A stretch of 13,280 nucleotides of DNA, taken from an uncultured Eubacteriales bacterium (lineage in GTDB: Bacteria > Bacillota > Clostridia > Christensenellales > Aristaeellaceae). A program made the position numbers and the translations under genes. Below are positions 1-7,210 of this stretch, piece by piece. Position 1 is the first letter of the stretch. Each line of letters starts with the position of its first letter. Under the pieces are notes generated by a model that was not told the origin of the DNA, made no database searches, and saw only the letters and a program-made list of their open reading frames with translations. The DNA lies in the NCBI GenBank assembly GCA_902796115.1, contig CADBNX010000175.1:1-13280 (forward strand), written 5' to 3'.

Positions 1-94
1 TATGATTATATCAATTATTTCGTCAATTATCAACGCAAATGCAGGCGATTTCCCGCATAATCCTTTTCACTCCCCTGTCACAAAACCGCCATCA

Positions 95-140
95 TTTTGT
101 TCTGTACAAAACACCTTTTTTTTGTTATCATAAATATGAT
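95..140 (+). promoter_or_regulatory. Possible promoter with two hyphenated palindromes, upstream of the 165-641 gene
   Basis: A -35-like TGTACA (103-108) lies 17 bases from an extended -10-like TGT-TATCAT (TG at 123-124, hexamer 126-131). This puts transcription start near 138, about 27 bases ahead of the preferred start codon at 165. An inverted repeat TTTTGT/ACAAAA (95-100 and 106-111) overlaps the -35, and ATCAT/ATGAT (127-131 and 136-140) overlaps the -10, so a repressor could bind here. The hexamers are imperfect (4/6 and 5/6), and AT-rich DNA gives such matches by chance. The first 164 bases hold nothing else I can name apart from an 8-bp direct repeat TCAATTAT (11-18 and 23-30). Confidence 0.4.
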
Positions 141-164
141 CCAGAGAAGAAAGACGGTGATGCG

Positions 165-641
165 ATGTATTCCGAGAACGATTACCAGACCGTATCCGCT
201 CAGTTCAAAAAACGGCTGATCCTGACCTGCATTCCCGCGGTGATCCTTCTGGCCGCGGTCATCGTACTGTTTGCGCTTCGTGCGCATCAGATCGTTGTGA
301 TGCTGCTCACCATAATACTGGGCGCTTATATCATATTCATGTGGGGAATGTTCCTTCACCCGGTAGCGGCTTACAAAAGCCACCTGAATAATGTGCTGCA
401 CGGCAGGGTGCACAGCATAACCGGTTTTTTCAAGGAAATGGAAACCGTCAGCGTGCAGCGGGAAGGCGTCTCCTTCTATCCGATGACCATCAGCGTGAAC
501 GACATGTCCGATGAAGAGGATGACAGGCTTCTGTACTACGACGCCAATCTGCCCGCACCCGCCTGGAAGCCGGGAGACAGGCTTACCTTCACCGTGCACG
601 ACAAATCCGTCGGGGACTGGAAACCGGCCGCAGATGCGTGA
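165..641 (+). CDS. Small two-helix membrane protein of unknown function
   Basis: I do not recognise the family. From ATG 165 the product is 158 residues: a short charged N-terminus, two hydrophobic helices (about residues 17-38 and 42-63) with a short turn between them, then a soluble domain of about 90 residues. That domain alternates beta-type segments with an acidic patch (DEEDD near 116-120) and ends in a GDRLTFTV strand. The layout resembles small membrane proteins with a beta-barrel tail, but I cannot place it. An upstream ATG at 39 is in frame, but it precedes the likely promoter and encodes unremarkable sequence, so 165 is preferred. A purine-rich AGAGAAGAAAG (143-153) sits rather far upstream, so initiation may be weak. 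The gene stands alone: a terminator follows and the next gene is on the opposite strand. Confidence 0.7.
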   Translation: MYSENDYQTVSAQFKKRLILTCIPAVILLAAVIVLFALRAHQIVVMLLTIILGAYIIFMWGMFLHPVAAYKSHLNNVLHGRVHSITGFFKEMETVSVQREGVSFYPMTISVNDMSDEEDDRLLYYDANLPAPAWKPGDRLTFTVHDKSVGDWKPAADA

Positions 642-676
642 GCTTTTCCCTTCCGGTTTTCCTGCCGCGTTTCAGC

Positions 677-704
677 CTTCTGCCTTTCCGGGCAGAAGCT
701 TTTT
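677..704 (+). terminator. Intrinsic terminator after the small membrane protein gene
   Basis: A perfect 8-bp stem, CTTCTGCC (677-684) and GGCAGAAG (691-698), encloses a six-base loop and is followed by CTTTTT (699-704). It lies 36 bases after the stop at 641. The T tract is only on the + strand side, so it does not serve the minus-strand phosphatase gene that ends at 748. Confidence 0.8.
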
Positions 705-747
705 GTATCAGTCCTCCGCAGTCACAGCCGTGACGAACGGCACATGT

Positions 748-1548
748 TCAGGCATCGGCCCCCGTCCCGGCCGCAAGCGCAAGCAGTTCTTCGTACACCT
801 GCTTTCCGCCCGCGAAAACGCTTGATTTGCTCCCGTCCAAAGGCAGTTCCATACCCTGTGCGGTGCCGATGCATCCGCCCGCTTCACGAACGAGAAGCGC
901 CGCTGCGGCCCAGTCCCAAAGGCTCAGCCTCAGTTCAAAGAAGCCGCCCGCCCTGCCTGCCGCCACACTGCAAAGGTCCAGTGCCGCGCTGCCTTCCCGC
1001 CTGATGTCCAGTCCCGCCCGGAAGGCCGCTTCCATCATTCTGAAGGTTTTCTCCGCAAGTTCGCTGTAGTACGGAGCGGTCCCGCAGCAGATCACGGTTT
1101 CCGAGATGGGACGGTCCTCCGTATGGATCCTGTTTCCGTTCAGAAACGCCCCTTCTCCCCGGAGCGCCGTATACATTTCATCCAGGTAGGGATTGTACAC
1201 CGCTCCGCAGACCGTTTCCCCCCGGTGAAGATACGCGATGGATACCGCGCTGCGGTTCATATGGCGCAGAAAATTCATGGTTCCGTCGATCGGATCGATA
1301 ACAAATACATGTTCCGCCTCAAGGTTCCCGTTCTCCCGGCTCTCTTCGCAGCAAAACGCCGCGTCCGGCACCGCCGCCGTCAGCCGCTCCGTCAGCATCC
1401 GCTGGACTTCCCGGTCGTACTGGGTCACCGGATCCCGCGCGCTGGTTTTGTTCTCGCCGACGATCCCCCTTGCCCGCAGCATGATGCCGCCGGCTTCCTT
1501 TTCCGCCCGGGTCATCGCTTCCAGGATATCCGCTGAATTCAGTTTCAT
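748..1548 (-). CDS. suhB: Inositol monophosphatase family protein (SuhB-like)
   Basis: Mg2+-dependent phosphomonoesterase of the inositol monophosphatase / fructose-1,6-bisphosphatase-like fold, 266 residues, the usual family length. The metal-site signatures are in order: the acidic pair in CCEES (E68, E69), DPIDGTMNF (85-93, the first IMPase motif), and LWDWAAA (210-216, whose aspartate is the second signature), with REGSAALD (184-191) before it. The DPVTQYD segment (39-45) matches the N-terminal KxxxDxVTxxD region. The start at 1548 is supported by GGAGGT (1555-1560) six bases upstream. It is the only minus-strand gene left of the operon, and its start faces the thioesterase start 19 bases away. 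Substrate cannot be told from sequence: inositol-1-phosphate, NADP(H), histidinol phosphate and fructose bisphosphate are all dephosphorylated by members of this family. No terminator is visible below 748 on this strand. Confidence 0.9.
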   Translation of the reverse strand: MKLNSADILEAMTRAEKEAGGIMLRARGIVGENKTSARDPVTQYDREVQRMLTERLTAAVPDAAFCCEESRENGNLEAEHVFVIDPIDGTMNFLRHMNRSAVSIAYLHRGETVCGAVYNPYLDEMYTALRGEGAFLNGNRIHTEDRPISETVICCGTAPYYSELAEKTFRMMEAAFRAGLDIRREGSAALDLCSVAAGRAGGFFELRLSLWDWAAAALLVREAGGCIGTAQGMELPLDGSKSSVFAGGKQVYEELLALAAGTGADA

Positions 1549-1567
1549 GTTTTTACCTCCAGTTCTT

Positions 1568-1990
1568 ATGAAAGGAAATGAGCAGCAAATGGGTACTTTT
1601 CAAAGTCTTGAAGATGCAAAGTCTTATTTTCTGGGCGACCGGTTTGCCATGGAAAGCGGCATTGAAATCGAATCGCTCGGCACGGACAGCTGTGTCTGCC
1701 GTATGAAGCTTGACGCGAGGCACCGGAACGCCATGGGCAATGTGATGGGCGGCGCCGTCTTCACCCTCTGTGATTTTGCCGTCGCGGTCATCTCCAATCA
1801 TATCCATCAAAGCACGGTGCTGATGGATGCCGACATTCGTTTTCTGTCCGCGGCAAAGGGCGATACCCTGACCGCGGAGGCTCACATCCTGAAAAGCGGC
1901 CGCACCGCCACCGTCTGTCAGGTGATTGTCCGGGATTCTCTTTCGCGCGATATCGCGCTGATGACCGGCACCGGCTGCAAACTTGCCTGA
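1568..1990 (+). CDS. Hotdog-fold acyl-CoA thioesterase (PaaI-like)
   Basis: Single hotdog-fold domain of about 140 residues, typical of PaaI/YbgC-like thioesterases that hydrolyse acyl- or aryl-CoA thioesters in the cytoplasm. The signature is NAMGNVMGGAVFTLCDFAVA (54-73). The GG turn leads into the central hot-dog helix, and D69 is placed as the usual catalytic acid. The histidine often found before GG is methionine here, a substitution I believe occurs in clostridial relatives. A strand-rich second half (MDADIRFLSAAKGDTL) completes the fold. Two starts compete: ATG 1568, with no visible Shine-Dalgarno, and ATG 1589, with AAAGGA (1571-1576) 12 bases upstream. Either keeps the domain intact. 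An ORF extension back to 1238 only reads antisense through the phosphatase gene. Its promoter must lie inside that gene. The physiological substrate is unknown. Confidence 0.85.
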   Translation: MKGNEQQMGTFQSLEDAKSYFLGDRFAMESGIEIESLGTDSCVCRMKLDARHRNAMGNVMGGAVFTLCDFAVAVISNHIHQSTVLMDADIRFLSAAKGDTLTAEAHILKSGRTATVCQVIVRDSLSRDIALMTGTGCKLA

Positions 1991-2019
1991 TTGTTTTCTG
2001 CTTCATCCGGTGCTATAAT
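1991..2019 (+). promoter_or_regulatory. Extended -10 promoter for the ECF S-component gene
   Basis: TGCTATAAT (2011-2019) is a perfect -10 hexamer with the extended TGn element. TTGTTT (1991-1996), starting directly after the thioesterase stop codon, serves as a -35 at exactly 17 bases. Transcription should start near 2026, leaving a leader of about 110 nt before the start codon at 2139. Confidence 0.75.
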
Positions 2020-2021
2020 AT

Positions 2022-2124
2022 ATCCGTTCCCCGAACCCCGTATCCGCCGGGAGCATCCGCCCCGGACGGATAGAACGGATTCGGCGAACCATTACTGAAG
2101 AAGGGCATCCGTCCATCGGAGCCC
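2022..2124 (+). promoter_or_regulatory. Structured leader with alternative pairings: candidate riboswitch or attenuator
   Basis: The leader is built from repeated ATCCG and CGGAT words that allow competing stems. Hairpin A pairs TATCCGCCGGG (2041-2051) with CCCGG-a-CGGATA (2061-2072), 11 bp with one bulged A. Hairpin B pairs GGGC-a-TCCG (2103-2111) with CGGAGCCC (2117-2124) and ends just ahead of the GGAGG at 2129-2133. An exclusive alternative pairs GGACGGAT (2064-2071) with ATCCGTCC (2107-2114), both perfect 8-mers, and disrupts A and B together. A further 8-bp match (2022-2029 with 2073-2080) is only partly transcribed if the start is near 2026. No T tract follows, so any control would probably act on translation. 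I could not match it to THF, TPP, FMN, cobalamin, preQ1 or ZTP consensus motifs from memory. Confidence 0.45.
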
Positions 2125-2138
2125 GAATGGAGGAAAAA

Positions 2139-2759
2139 ATGAAAAGCACCAACAGATTCAGCGGTACACGGTATCTCTGTTTTACAGCCATGTTCGTCGC
2201 GGTCGAAATCGTGATGTGGCTCCTGCATCTGGGCCAGGTTCCGGTCGGCGCGCTGAACATGTCTTTTTTGACGGTTCCGGTCGCGATCGGAGCGGCGCTG
2301 CTCGGACCGGGCGCAGGAGCGATCCTCGGGATGACGTTCGGCCTCACCAGCTTCTACGACGCGTTCTCCGGAGCGTCCGTACTGACCGGTTTCTTCTTTG
2401 CCACCTCTCCCGTCCACACCTTCCTGCTCTGCGTCGGCACCCGCACACTGATGGGCCTGTGCACCGGACTGATTTTCAGAGCCGTGCGCCGGATCGACCG
2501 CAAAAGGATCCTTTGCTATTACCTCGCCGCGCTCAGCGCGCCTCTGCTCAACACCGTTTTCTTCATGGGGTATATCGTGACGTTCCTGTATGATACCGAG
2601 ATGGTGCGCAGCCTTGTGGAAAAAACCGGCGCGGCGAACCCCTTCATGTTCGTGATCCTGCTGGTCGGTATCCAGGGGCTTGTGGAAGCGGTCACCTGCA
2701 CGGTCATCGGCGGCACCGTGGCCAAGGGTGTGGCAAAAGCCCTGCGCCTGGACCGCTGA
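2139..2759 (+). CDS. ECF transporter S component (vitamin/cofactor substrate-binding membrane protein)
   Basis: Membrane substrate-capture subunit of an energy-coupling factor importer, working with a shared EcfA/A'/T module encoded elsewhere. From ATG 2139 it is 206 residues with about six hydrophobic helices. Helix 1 carries AMFVA (17-21), matching the AxxxA motif that S components use to dock on EcfT. GPGAGAILGMTFGLTSF (56-72) is typical of the broad PF12822-type S-component family. An ATG at 2127 is in frame, but it lies within the Shine-Dalgarno: TGGAGG (2128-2133) is five bases before ATG 2139, which settles the start. The substrate is unassigned. The TPLLNT-like segment (SAPLLNTVFFMG, 133-144) and overall look recall pantothenate- or folate-type members, but this is weak. 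A structured leader precedes it. The stop lies six bases from the convergent ATPase gene. Confidence 0.85.
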   Translation: MKSTNRFSGTRYLCFTAMFVAVEIVMWLLHLGQVPVGALNMSFLTVPVAIGAALLGPGAGAILGMTFGLTSFYDAFSGASVLTGFFFATSPVHTFLLCVGTRTLMGLCTGLIFRAVRRIDRKRILCYYLAALSAPLLNTVFFMGYIVTFLYDTEMVRSLVEKTGAANPFMFVILLVGIQGLVEAVTCTVIGGTVAKGVAKALRLDR

Positions 2760-2765
2760 TCCCGC

Positions 2766-3713
2766 TCAGTCCTTTTTCTTCATATCCTCCGGTTCCGCTT
2801 CATCCTGGTCGGCCTCCGGGCTGTCCAGGATGATTTTTCCGTCCCGCATCTCCAGCCTTACCCGGTTTCCGCCCAGGTGCATCTCGTCCAGCATCTCCCG
2901 GGGGATCTGCAGACGGCCGGCACGGTCCAGCACCGCGTATTCATCCTGCACGTCGCTGACTTCCGTAAAGGAATTGATTTCCTCCAGCCTGTTGCGGTAA
3001 TCCTGCTTCATGATCCGCTCGGAACTGATTTTCCCGTCCCGGATGGCGACCACGCGGTTGACCCGCTTGGCCAGCATGGGATCGTGCGTAACGATCACGG
3101 TTGTCACGCCCATGTCCCGGTTCAGCGTCCGGAACACGTCCAGGATATAATCCCCGGTTTTAGAGTCCACCGAACCGGTCGGTTCATCCGCCAGAAGCAC
3201 TTTCGGTTCGTTGGCCATAGCGATGGCCAGCGCGACACGTTGCTGTTCACCGCCGGAGAGCTGGGAAAGGCGGCTGTGTTTTTTGTGTCCGAGTCCTACC
3301 ACTTCCAGCAGTTCCATCGCGCGTTCCTTTTTATGCCGGATGTTTTTCTCAAACAGCATCGGCATCTGCACGTTCTGCCACGCGGTCAGATACGGCACCA
3401 GGTTCCGCGCGTTGTTCTGCCATACGAAGCCCACCGTGCTCCGTTTGTAGAGCACCAGTTCGCTCTCGGTCATCCGGAACAGATCCTTGCCGTCCACAAA
3501 GAGCCTGCCCGCGGAAGGCCTGTCCAGGCCTCCGAGCATATTCAGAAAGGTGGATTTCCCGCTGCCGCTGTTGCCGATGACCGCGAGCAGTTCTCCCTTT
3601 TCCACGGTCAGCTCCAGCCCCTGCAGCGCAAGCACCTCGATATCCTTGGTTTTATAGATTTTTACCAGGTTCTCGCACAGGATCATTGCCTGGTTACTCG
3701 CCTGCTCCGTCAC
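2766..3713 (-). CDS. MacB/LolD-type ABC ATPase with a C-terminal AbrB/SpoVT-like domain
   Basis: ATP-hydrolysing subunit of the FtsX-type transporter encoded upstream, 315 residues. Walker A is GNSGSGKST (47-55), Q-loop Q99, signature LSGGEQQ (152-158), Walker B VLLADEP (172-178) with catalytic E177, and switch H210. All are intact, so it should hydrolyse ATP. LolD/MacB ATPases normally end near residue 230-240. This one continues with a linker and then LDRAGRLQIPREML (262-275) and VRLEMRDGKIIL (285-296), which matches the AbrB/MazE/SpoVT swapped-hairpin pattern (D-x-x-GR-x-x-IP-x-x-x...KI-x-L), and ends in an acidic tail. The GTG start at 3713 overlaps the previous gene's TGA (GTGA) with GGAGG about 11 bases upstream, so translation is probably coupled. 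ATG at 3686 would be an alternative without a good ribosome site. It is the last gene of the operon. No terminator is visible. Confidence 0.9.
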   Translation of the reverse strand: MTEQASNQAMILCENLVKIYKTKDIEVLALQGLELTVEKGELLAVIGNSGSGKSTFLNMLGGLDRPSAGRLFVDGKDLFRMTESELVLYKRSTVGFVWQNNARNLVPYLTAWQNVQMPMLFEKNIRHKKERAMELLEVVGLGHKKHSRLSQLSGGEQQRVALAIAMANEPKVLLADEPTGSVDSKTGDYILDVFRTLNRDMGVTTVIVTHDPMLAKRVNRVVAIRDGKISSERIMKQDYRNRLEEINSFTEVSDVQDEYAVLDRAGRLQIPREMLDEMHLGGNRVRLEMRDGKIILDSPEADQDEAEPEDMKKKD

Positions 3714-4378
3714 CGGCGCTCACCGTCCTCCAGTTCATATACCGCGTCCCCCAGTTCCATCAGGCCGGTATCGTGGGTCGTCATCACAATGGTGACTCCT
3801 TCCCGCTGATTCAGTTCCTTGAAAATTTTCACCACCTGCAGCCCGGTCACCGTATCCAGCTCGCCCGTCGGTTCGTCGGCGAAAATCACCTTCGGCCGGT
3901 GTGCGAGGGCCCTGGCAATGGCGACCCGCTGCTGTTCGCCGCCGGACAGTTCCTGCGGCATATGGTTGATCCGGTTGTGCAGCCCGACCATCCGCAGGCA
4001 TTCCTCCGCGCGCTCATGCCGCTGACCGGAGATGCCTGCCATCCGCAGCGCGTATTCGACGTTTTCGATCGCGCTCATCATCGGGATCAGCGCAACCGAC
4101 TGGAAAACGAACCCGATCTGTTTTCTGCGCAGCAGCGCGCGTCTGTGTTCGCTGAAGCTGACAATGTTGTCGTCTCCGTAGAACACTTCCCCCGCCGTGG
4201 GATAATCCAGCGCGCCCAGGATATTCAGCAGGGTGGTTTTCCCCGAACCCGAACGGCCCTTGAGAATGGTCAGCTTTCCTTCCGGGATATCGGCGTCGAT
4301 CCCCTTCAGGGCCCAGAATTCGCCCGCGGCGGTATGATAGCTCCGTTTCACGCCCCTGGCGCGGATCACGTCTGCCAC
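3710..4378 (-). CDS. MacB/LolD-type ABC ATPase
   Basis: Cytoplasmic nucleotide-binding subunit of the FtsX-type ABC system, 222 residues, the standard length for LolD/MacB/FtsE ATPases. Walker A is GRSGSGKTT (41-49), signature LSGGEQQRVAIA (144-155), Walker B VIFADEP (164-170), D-loop GELD (172-175), switch H202, all canonical. GTG at 4378 is the start: GGGGGAGG sits eight bases upstream, inside the end of the permease gene, whose TGA is only three bases away. Because two distinct complete ATPases follow one permease, they may form a heterodimer on its two FtsX halves. Alternatively, each may form a homodimer used under different conditions. This copy lacks the AbrB-like extension found on its downstream paralogue. 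Confidence 0.93.
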   Translation of the reverse strand: MADVIRARGVKRSYHTAAGEFWALKGIDADIPEGKLTILKGRSGSGKTTLLNILGALDYPTAGEVFYGDDNIVSFSEHRRALLRRKQIGFVFQSVALIPMMSAIENVEYALRMAGISGQRHERAEECLRMVGLHNRINHMPQELSGGEQQRVAIARALAHRPKVIFADEPTGELDTVTGLQVVKIFKELNQREGVTIVMTTHDTGLMELGDAVYELEDGERR

Positions 4379-4381
4379 AGC

Positions 4382-7201
4382 TCAGTCCTCCCCCAGTTTC
4401 AGCGCCTGTGTGATCTTCATCTTCGAAATCAGCACGCCCAGCACCAGCAGGCACAGCAGCATGATCGCTCCGATCACAAGCCCGATACGCACCTGGTCGG
4501 AAGCAAGCCGCACCACCTCCAGCGGCAGCACATGATCGCTGGACGCGTATGCCAGCTGTACCAGCGGCATATACAGCCTGCCGGTCAGGTTTCCGACCAC
4601 GACGCCCGTGCCGGCTGCCGCCGCCGAGATCCAGACCTGCTCATTCACAAGCATCGTAATGATTTCCCGCATCGACATACCCATCGCCCGGAAAATGCCG
4701 AACATCAGCGTCCGCGCGCGGATGGACAGGATCCAGTAGATCAGGAAGCCCACCGCGCACAGCGCCAGCACCACCAGAAAGCCCACCGTCATCATGCCGT
4801 TGGTCCCCTGCAGCATCGGATCATTCTTCGCGTCGGTCAGCATCGCGGAAACATCCGAGAAAGACTGCACCTGCACCCTGCTTTCCGACAGGAAATCATA
4901 CATATACGCGGATTTATCCGTATTCCGCATCCATACCTGATAGGGCAGCACGCCCCAGGAATACTGCACCTGCTGCAGGTTTGCCACGATCAGATAGTTC
5001 TTTTTTTCGGAATACAGGCCGTCGGATCCTGCGCGGTACACGGTAGGCGCAAAGCCCGGAAAATAGTCCACAAATCCGTAGATGATGCCGCGCAGACCGT
5101 CGCCGTTCGCGTTCTTGAACGTGATGGAATCGCCGATCTTGCAGTTGTGATCGGTCTGGAAATTGCGGGACACCAGGATCGCCCGGCTGTTTCTGGCCAT
5201 CGCATTCAGATAGTGATACCAGTGGATATCGGACAGGCTGTCCTTGAACCACGCCGTCTGCCCGAATTCGCGGGTATGGATCGCCATCAGCTGGATATCC
5301 TTCACCGTTCCGCTTCCGACGTTCGCCTGGATCTTTCTGTCCACATACACCTTGGTAACGCTCTGCGCGCCGTCCAGCTGTGAAAAGCGGCCCCAGTCAG
5401 GCTCAAAATACACCACGGGTTCATTGCTGCTCCCGCCTTCTTCCTCCAGCGCGGAAGCGTTGTTTTCCCATCTTTCCGCCAGTACGATATCCGCGCCGAG
5501 CGTATAGCGCAGGTTGTCCTCCATGCTCTGGTTGATGGTTCTTGCTGCCTGCGCGTTGAACACGCCGGTCGCGACGGTCATGATCAGGAAAACCATGATA
5601 AATGTCTGTTCGAAGCGCGCCCGCAGCACATGCAGGAAGGACGCGTACAGCGCCGGGCTCAGAAAGCGCCTGAAAAGACGGTACACGCAGAAAACGATGC
5701 CGGGCATGATCCTGACGGCAAAAAGCCCGCATCCGATCATGAACAGACTGGAGCAGGAAAACAGCAGCGGATCGATGGACGCCCCTTCCATGATACGGGC
5801 GGAAAGGAAATCCTTCTGTGCGTGAAAGGTATACAGTCCGTAAAGCGCCACTCCGATCAGGATCACGTCGATCCCGCTTTTCTGCCACAGCGGCATGGCG
5901 GATCGCTTTCCCTTTTTGCGCTGTTTGTGCGCCACGATGCTCAGCCGCGACGCGCGCAGCGCCGGCAGCACCATCGCGCACACGGACAGTGCGGCCGCCG
6001 CGGCGGAAAACAGCAGCGCTTCGCCGGTCACCTCCACCGGAAGCGCGCTGCGCTGCACAAATTCCAGGAAGGAATTGGCGGATCCGATGACACTGCACAG
6101 AAAAACGCCGGCGGGGATCCCGAGCACAAGCGCGAGTCCCGCCAGGATCATGCTCTGCCACAGATAGATCCCGAGGATCTGTTTCCGGGAAGAGCCCCTG
6201 CTCTTGACGATGGCGATCTCATTCTGCTCGATCGAAATCATCTGTCTGGATACCATGAATACGAACGCCGCAAGGAGGGTCAATACAGGCACTTCCAGTA
6301 CGGTCAGCGTGATCCCGGTTTTCTTTGATTCCTTCAGATACTCGGCAAGCACGTCGGAAAACGCGTCCGTATACTGCCTGGTGGATCGGCCGTTGAACTG
6401 TTCGCGGTAGCTTTCCGCGGCACGATACATGTTCTCCGCGTCATCCCCGCGCATCTGCGTATATTCCAGCAGCGTATACCAGGTCACGCTGACGGAGGGT
6501 GCTCCCTTCCCATAGCGGTCCATCATTTTTTCCCGGAACAGGTTTTCGGGGATCAGACAGACCTGGGAATAATACGTCGGCGTACGCACCCAGTACGGAT
6601 CGCTCGCGGAAGCTTCCCGGAATACGCCGGCAATGCGCACCCGTATGGGATTCCCGTCCGCGTCCGTCAGTTTCGGAATGGTCACGATATCCCCCAGCAG
6701 CACATTGGAGCGGATCATGGCATTTTCGCTGATCACCGCGTCGATGATCCCCTCCCCGTCCGCTTCATCCCGGTAAAGGCTTCCCGCGACCAGCGTGATG
6801 TGCTCCGGCAGATCAGACAATGTTCCCACGCTCAGCCGGAGTTCCTTCGCGTCGTCCCGCTGCTCCAGCAGCTCAGCGGGCATGGCGCTCGTCACACAGT
6901 ACGCGATGCGGTACAGTGCCGGGACGCCGAAGGCTTTTTCCATTCCCTCCGCGCTTTCAAGGTACGTCTGATACCGCGCCTCGTCCTGCATCGCGCTCTC
7001 CAGCCGCAGCGTGGTCAGGCCCGGATAAGTATTGGATTCATTCAGATAATTCTCCAGCTGCTTGGTCAGGGAGCGCTGGAACACCGCGTGCGTATACATA
7101 CGGGTTCCGGCCGCGATGCTGACAAGCAGCACATTGCCGATCAGCAGCGCAAGTACCATCCATTTCTGGCTGAACATTTTTCGGATAACGAATCTGAACA
7201 T
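4382..7201 (-). CDS. Large double-FtsX (MacB-like) ABC transporter permease
   Basis: Membrane subunit of 939 residues with about ten predicted helices and two FtsX repeats. An N-terminal helix (14-31) is followed by an extracellular domain (about 35-295, MacB periplasmic-core-like) and the first FtsX block (helices near 297-317, 347-372, 396-416). Extra helices follow near 442-458, 478-500 and 533-551, then a second extracellular domain (about 555-800) and the second FtsX block (803-826, 851-872, 905-926). Cytoplasmic loops after the first helix of each block (EIAIVKSRGSSRKQI, 328-342; FGIFRAMGMSMREI, 834-847) are the typical FtsX coupling segments that touch the ATPase. ATG 7201 has GAGGAA seven bases upstream. 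The gene is nine bases after the third adaptor. Known relatives act in mechanotransmission, lipoprotein or antimicrobial-peptide export. The substrate here is unknown. Confidence 0.9.
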   Translation of the reverse strand: MFRFVIRKMFSQKWMVLALLIGNVLLVSIAAGTRMYTHAVFQRSLTKQLENYLNESNTYPGLTTLRLESAMQDEARYQTYLESAEGMEKAFGVPALYRIAYCVTSAMPAELLEQRDDAKELRLSVGTLSDLPEHITLVAGSLYRDEADGEGIIDAVISENAMIRSNVLLGDIVTIPKLTDADGNPIRVRIAGVFREASASDPYWVRTPTYYSQVCLIPENLFREKMMDRYGKGAPSVSVTWYTLLEYTQMRGDDAENMYRAAESYREQFNGRSTRQYTDAFSDVLAEYLKESKKTGITLTVLEVPVLTLLAAFVFMVSRQMISIEQNEIAIVKSRGSSRKQILGIYLWQSMILAGLALVLGIPAGVFLCSVIGSANSFLEFVQRSALPVEVTGEALLFSAAAAALSVCAMVLPALRASRLSIVAHKQRKKGKRSAMPLWQKSGIDVILIGVALYGLYTFHAQKDFLSARIMEGASIDPLLFSCSSLFMIGCGLFAVRIMPGIVFCVYRLFRRFLSPALYASFLHVLRARFEQTFIMVFLIMTVATGVFNAQAARTINQSMEDNLRYTLGADIVLAERWENNASALEEEGGSSNEPVVYFEPDWGRFSQLDGAQSVTKVYVDRKIQANVGSGTVKDIQLMAIHTREFGQTAWFKDSLSDIHWYHYLNAMARNSRAILVSRNFQTDHNCKIGDSITFKNANGDGLRGIIYGFVDYFPGFAPTVYRAGSDGLYSEKKNYLIVANLQQVQYSWGVLPYQVWMRNTDKSAYMYDFLSESRVQVQSFSDVSAMLTDAKNDPMLQGTNGMMTVGFLVVLALCAVGFLIYWILSIRARTLMFGIFRAMGMSMREIITMLVNEQVWISAAAAGTGVVVGNLTGRLYMPLVQLAYASSDHVLPLEVVRLASDQVRIGLVIGAIMLLCLLVLGVLISKMKITQALKLGED

Positions 7202-7210
7202 GGCGCTTCC

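Noticed and set aside
39..164. Longer start for the small membrane protein
   Set aside because: It would place the start upstream of the best promoter, and the 42 added residues lack membrane or signal features. ATG 165 fits the promoter better.
1533..1542. Perfect palindrome CTGAATTCAG near the phosphatase start
   Set aside because: A ten-base palindrome inside coding sequence is expected by chance at this scale, and nothing else marks it as an operator.
1238..1567. N-terminal extension of the thioesterase
   Set aside because: The extension reads antisense through the phosphatase gene and has no hotdog features. The domain begins at 1568 or 1589.
2022..2124. Leader as a THF, TPP, FMN or cobalamin riboswitch
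   Set aside because: Characteristic conserved strings of these classes are not present. A covariance-model search would settle it. It is kept only as an unassigned candidate.
2877..3809. A 310-codon open frame on the + strand
   Set aside because: It is antisense to the AbrB-tailed ATPase, with shadow-like composition and no ribosome site or family motif.
3686..5383. A 565-codon open frame on the + strand
   Set aside because: It runs antisense through two ATPase genes and the permease. It is rich in His, Gln, Pro and Arg with no domain pattern, as expected for the complement of GC-rich coding DNA. The minus-strand genes here carry complete motifs.
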